From NCBI GenBank assembly GCA_013180625.2, contig SNVD02004371.1, forward strand, positions 62,001-126,000: a DNA stretch of 64,000 nucleotides, given 5' to 3'. Both the position numbers and the translations under genes were made by a program. This DNA is from Boswellia sacra (Eukaryota; Streptophyta; Magnoliopsida; Sapindales; Burseraceae). Positions 59,875-64,000 of this stretch are shown here, one piece after another. Numbering within the stretch: the stretch's first letter is position 1; each line of letters starts with the position of its first letter. Under the pieces are notes generated by a model. The model was not told where the DNA came from. It made no database searches and saw nothing but the letters and a program-made list of their open reading frames with translations.

Positions 59875-61252
59875 TGACACATCCAAAAAAGGATTGTCTC
59901 CCAAGTATAGGAGTGTCGAAGTAATAAACCCGATAAGACTGGGGTCGATCCACGAGGAAGGAGTTTTAGCGCTACAAACTATAAAGTAAGCAAATATGAT
60001 ATGGATGATTCAAAAAGATGGCAAGATAATATCAACAAATATAAATAAAGAACAAGTTCATAAACAATAAAGGAGAATAATTAAAATACAAGAAAAATTA
60101 ATACAATAATAATGAAAGCTAAGGTTAGGGATCCACCTTTGATATATCAAATAAGAATGCGTAGCCCATTTTAGTTATATGAATTATATTTGTTTCGTTA
60201 CCAATATTTATACCACTTGTTGTAAATGGGTTCAAGCATCCAATATGTCAATCATCGTATGTCTACAACAAATCAAGATTCTTAGCTAGACTTATGTCGG
60301 CAAGGAACCGTACGACATCTAGAAAGGATCCAAGCATTTGATGTGCCAAAGATTGTCGACAATGGATCAAGACCTCCACTTTACGAGTGGTGTCAAGATT
60401 GATTAAAGAAATAAATATAAATCATATAAAATAAACAACACAACTTTATGATTATTAAGCATATGTCAAGGGTTAGAAAATCCTTATTCTCATATCAAGG
60501 GTTTCACCCTTTCACCTTAGCAAGAGATAATTTAGCAAGACATTATAAAAGAAAGAAAACAAATTGCAAGAAAAAGAAAATTCATTAATAACATTAAAAC
60601 ACAAGAGAGAAAATCACAATAACAAGAGATCCCAGCCAAGCCCAAGATGTCCTAAAGGGTCACAAGGCACCTTTATTTATAGATACATTCAGGGGCAAAC
60701 TTGTCAAATTATAAAGGAATAATTGTCAAATATTAGATGCACCAACTTTGACAATTGGGGTAATTAGGTAAACCGACTTTGACCACTAATTTTGACATTG
60801 AATTATTAAGAATTTTAATCACATGTCTTCATGAAAGTCGTAGATATTTCTCTCAGCTTTCGAGAGCATCTTGATTCATACGATTTTGATACGTATCTTG
60901 AGAGATATGGTCAAAATACTGAGGCATGGTCAAGCTGGGTCAAAACTATAGATTGGTTTACTTCAAGCCCATTTTTGGTCCACTAAAATCCCGAATTTGA
61001 TGATGCCTGTGAAATACAATCTTGTAGATAATTTAATCAGCTTTCCAAAACATTAAGATTTGTACCATTCTAATCTATAAATAGAAAGTTATGCCCATTT
61101 TACCGAACCTAGAACAAAACCAAAATTAAGAGAAAGTTAATTCTAAAGATGTAAAGACTACAAATATGCTTAAGTTGAGGAATTTAATGACACTATTAAT
61201 GCAATATGATGAACTAAACTCTTATTAAGTATATATATTTAAGTGTTCAACA
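59875..61252 (-). repeat. 5' LTR of the Athila element
   Basis: About 1.38 kb; on the minus strand it starts TGTTGAACACTTAAAT and ends GATGTGTCA shortly before the primer site. It contains the block GGAGTGTCGAAGTAATAAAC (59911-59930 on the plus strand), a phrase typical of Athila LTRs. A minus-strand TATAAATA at 60681-60674 is a likely promoter. Ends are inferred without a second LTR for comparison. Confidence 0.65.
60674..60681 (-). promoter_or_regulatory. TATA box in Athila LTR
   Basis: TATAAATA on the minus strand in the middle of the LTR, followed by AAGGTGCC; position fits a U3 promoter with a start near 60645. Confidence 0.5.
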
Positions 61253-61441
61253 TGTTTTGATCATTATAAAAAAAAGGATCAAATAGATGAGTTCGTACGT
61301 GGTTACTAATCGAGGTTTTTCTTCATCTCTGTGTTGTTTGAGGCATGTGAGTTGCTTCTGTTGGATGTGCAATGGTAGTTGAATGATGGTGATGTGTGCT
61401 ATTGATGGTAGTGATGATGTGTGTTGTATAGGGTTTCTTTT

Positions 61442-62313
61442 GGGAAAATTTACAAGACTAGCCCTTATTTTGGGGTCTTTTTGAAATAGCCTTAGACTCA
61501 CAAAGTTTTCATGACATATCTCTAAATGGCCTCCCAATAATAATGACCATACAACCCAATTCGATAGTTCAATGATGCTGTTCCATGATGGCATGCCCAA
61601 ATTTGATGATGGTTCGATTTAGTCTGAAGAGAGTTTGACATAGGATTCAATAGTTTGATATACATTTGACGAGTGGATTCGATGACTCTTCGTCCATCCG
61701 TCAAACACCTTCTTCAACCTTTTGCAATCCTCCATTTTTTATCACAAAACCTAGAAACCCATACCAAAGCTCAACATCCCAATGCTTAGAATTAAATTCG
61801 AAACTCTCTTATCAAATTAACTTATTTAGATATAGTGCATGATCAAACATGTTCGAGAACTCAGAGTCGAAATTCTTGGTGTTATAGGAGGGCTTGATAA
61901 ATAAGTAAGAATCGATTGCCTTATAATTTGGTGCTTGAGAATTAGCTATTAAAGAATCTGACTCCATCATTCATCTTACTCTTAGATCTCCTCAATAGCA
62001 ACTGGTTATCAAATGCTGGCGGTGAAAATCTCCCTTCATAACGGGTGGCGGGTAAGGCATCAAATTGATGCAGAGAGCTTTTGGTGGTTTGAAAGAAGAG
62101 TTTTGCACCTCAAGCCATCGAAGAAGTCTGAAAGTTGAAGAAATGGCTGGCATTGAAAGTCAAGTTTGAGGGTTTGGTTGAGTTGAGTAAAAATTCAAAT
62201 TATTAGAAGTTATTAGCATCATTTATCATATTGGAACTATGGCATAAAAAAATTTGACTAGGAAGATATTTTTGAAAAGGGCCCCAAAATAGGGCCTAGT
62301 CTCATAAATTTCC
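61442..62313. mobile_element. Non-autonomous Mutator-like element with 9-bp TSD
   Basis: 872 bp. Ends GGGAAAATTTACAAGACTAG and, reversed, GGAAATTTATGAGACTAGG are inverted repeats extending over about 50 bp. A perfect 9-bp duplication GTTTCTTTT flanks it (61433-61441 and 62314-62322). The interior has TTCGAT-rich stretches like those at 40230-40640 and 46555-46720 and no usable coding frame. Confidence 0.8.
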
Positions 62314-62322
62314 GTTTCTTTT

Positions 62323-63597
62323 GAGGTTCAATATAGTTATTTTTATTAATTTTTAATCCTTAATAAAGGGTATTTTAGTTAATTAGTTGTTTGATATTGT
62401 CTTATACATATGTATATATAAGGTGGATAAGATTCAGATTCAGACTTATTAGACTTGCAATTATAAACCACACGAAATGATCAGCAAAGGACCTACTGTA
62501 CTTGACTTAGATAGAATAATAATCAGTAGCAACATGTCGTGACCTATTGGAGTAGATATCTTTCTATTTGTGAGATCTAAAAGTATAGCCAATTATACGT
62601 AATATAATAGTAAACTGTAATATAAAATGGCGTAGGAGGATTTTACATGGTTCGGTTATAAAAACCTACGTCCACAGAGAATTTAGAGCTGCAATTCTCT
62701 AAGTTCTTGTTTGTACAACTTTTAGGTGTGCTTATAGTACTGACTTACTCTCACACACTAACCTAATCTTTATAAAACAAAATCCCTTCAAGATCTTAAA
62801 CTCTAGTAACACTGCCCACTCTCTGTTGCTAATAACTTAACAACACACTGTTAAATAATAAATAAACACGATGTCGGACACTGAATTACATAAACACTCA
62901 ACTCGTAAGTTCTCTTGAGTGAATACCAACTCAAACAGACATAAACAAAATTCATGCACTATCACAACCTTTCAATATATGAATAAAATCCTTACAAAAC
63001 ATAATCAAAGAAGCATTCCAATTTTGTGTTGAAGCTCTCTTCTCTATTTTCTTGAAATGTCGTAACTTATACACTTACATATAAGTTATGCGAAATAATT
63101 TTATATATATTATGTGAAACCCGGTTGCCCTTTCTCATCAATATTCTGTAGAATCTCAATCAAAACTCAATTGGTAAGAATAAGGTAATAATCAATAATA
63201 TAGGAAGTGTTATAAATACACTCTTAAGTAAATTAGGACATAAATAAAAGATACTTCTAAGTGAACTAGGATACCAGAATAATATCCTAATCTAATAAAA
63301 GATATTCACTAAGAATCAAATACTTCATAAAGTAGACTTCTAGAAACAGTAAAATAAGGAAGAATATACCACAATGTTTGAATTATAAGTTTATCCAAAA
63401 TAATCATGTGCACAGCACATGCCAATGTGTCACGTTTGACACTAACACTATTTTTAATTAGCAGTGAATTCTGATTTGTTAAGTAGTAATCATCAAATAA
63501 TACAACAAACACTTTTAACGAGCAAAACTGCTTACAAAAATTGGGCTATTTGTGAAACACGTCTATAAATTTGATATTATTATGTATAATACATATA
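62323..63597. other. Intergenic DNA with copia LTR-like stretch
   Basis: At 62640-62690 the phrase TTTACATGGTTCGGTT...ACCTACGTCCAC recalls the TTTACGTGGTTCGGC...CCTACGTCCAC block of the copia LTR at 41110-41160, in the same reversed orientation. The rest of about 62440-63200 may be a diverged solo copia LTR in minus orientation, but its ends cannot be set. No gene seen. Confidence 0.35.
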
Positions 63598-64000
63598 GGG
63601 CGTGTTTGGCACGCTGGATAGGATGGCATTAGAAGGCTATCCCATGTTTGGGTCCAATTTTTGACTGTATTTGACTGCATAGCATTGTATAAGCGGTGCA
63701 TAAAAGCAACACTATTATGGGGAATGTTAACCCGCCTCCCCCTTTGGGTTTGCGTGGTATAAGAGATGAGAGAGCCAAAAATTCATTATTATATTTGTTG
63801 GGTGCAAGTTTTTAGCTACGTGTTAATAAATTATATAATTTATACTATTTAAATTAATAAAATAAATAATTAAATTAATTAAATGATTCCAGTTATTTAT
63901 TAATTACTTAATATTTAAAAAAAATTAAATTATTAATTAGATATAAAAATTTAACATAAATAAATCTATATATTTATTTTAAATTGATATTTATTATATA
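63598..64000. mobile_element. Start of a DNA transposon or MITE, cut by window end
   Basis: GGGCGTGTTTGGCACGCTGG is a typical opening of plant hAT or PIF/Harbinger elements. The sequence runs into AT-rich DNA and the window ends before a second terminus is seen. Confidence 0.4.

Larger units (their letters stand above)
51491..61252 (-). mobile_element. Athila-lineage Ty3/gypsy element, 3' LTR missing
   Basis: Minus-strand order: 5' LTR (61252-59875), primer site, gag, protease, RT, RNase H, integrase (to 54401), a Cys-rich frame, a LOG copy and a non-coding 3' region. The tRNA-Asp-like primer site and FMDD in RT are typical of Athila. The 3' LTR is not found; at about 51490 the sequence changes abruptly into a truncated chromovirus. 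Coding parts are full of stops and shifts, so the copy is old and dead. Confidence 0.8.

Overview
The window is nuclear DNA from a eudicot plant. It has AT-rich intergenic DNA, two intron-containing plant genes with GT-AG splicing, plant-type LTR retrotransposons (Tat, Athila, a chromovirus, Ty1/copia), tRNA-derived SINEs, MITEs and Mutator-like debris. The species cannot be fixed from sequence alone. The protein-level look of the two genes fits a rosid tree crop or its relatives, but that is only an impression.

Layout. 1-1045: flank with no firm gene. 1051-12506: an almost intact Ty3/gypsy element of the Tat lineage, with GTATA target duplications, two LTRs, one long gag-pol frame with two RNase H domains, and, on the opposite strand, a multi-exon gene with its own TATA box; the leader intron of that gene contains two tandem-repeat arrays. 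12512-23828: AT-rich intergenic DNA with several MITEs, one SINE and a CCCGA-rich element. 23829-27291 (+): a five-exon plant methylesterase gene (MES11-MES15 type, closest by eye to MES14). 29867-36715 (-): an eleven-exon UPF3 gene for nonsense-mediated mRNA decay, convergent with the methylesterase gene. 39119-47234: a decayed Mutator-like region with a DUF1985-like reading frame, split by a copia element that lacks reverse transcriptase and is bounded by inverted rather than direct LTR sequence. 48380-51490: 5' half of a chromovirus, split by a SINE. 51491-61252 (-): a heavily mutated Athila element whose 3' part carries an intronless LONELY GUY (cytokinin-activating enzyme) copy and an unidentified Cys-rich frame. 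61442-64000: a 9-bp-TSD foldback element, a copia LTR-like stretch and the start of another DNA transposon.

The two host genes are the only clearly functional cellular genes. The rest is nested mobile DNA. The points that most deserve follow-up are the antisense spliced gene of the Tat element, the inverted-LTR copia unit (a possible hairpin-RNA source), the retroposed LOG copy inside Athila, and an snRNA-type USE/TATA pair in the chromovirus leader.
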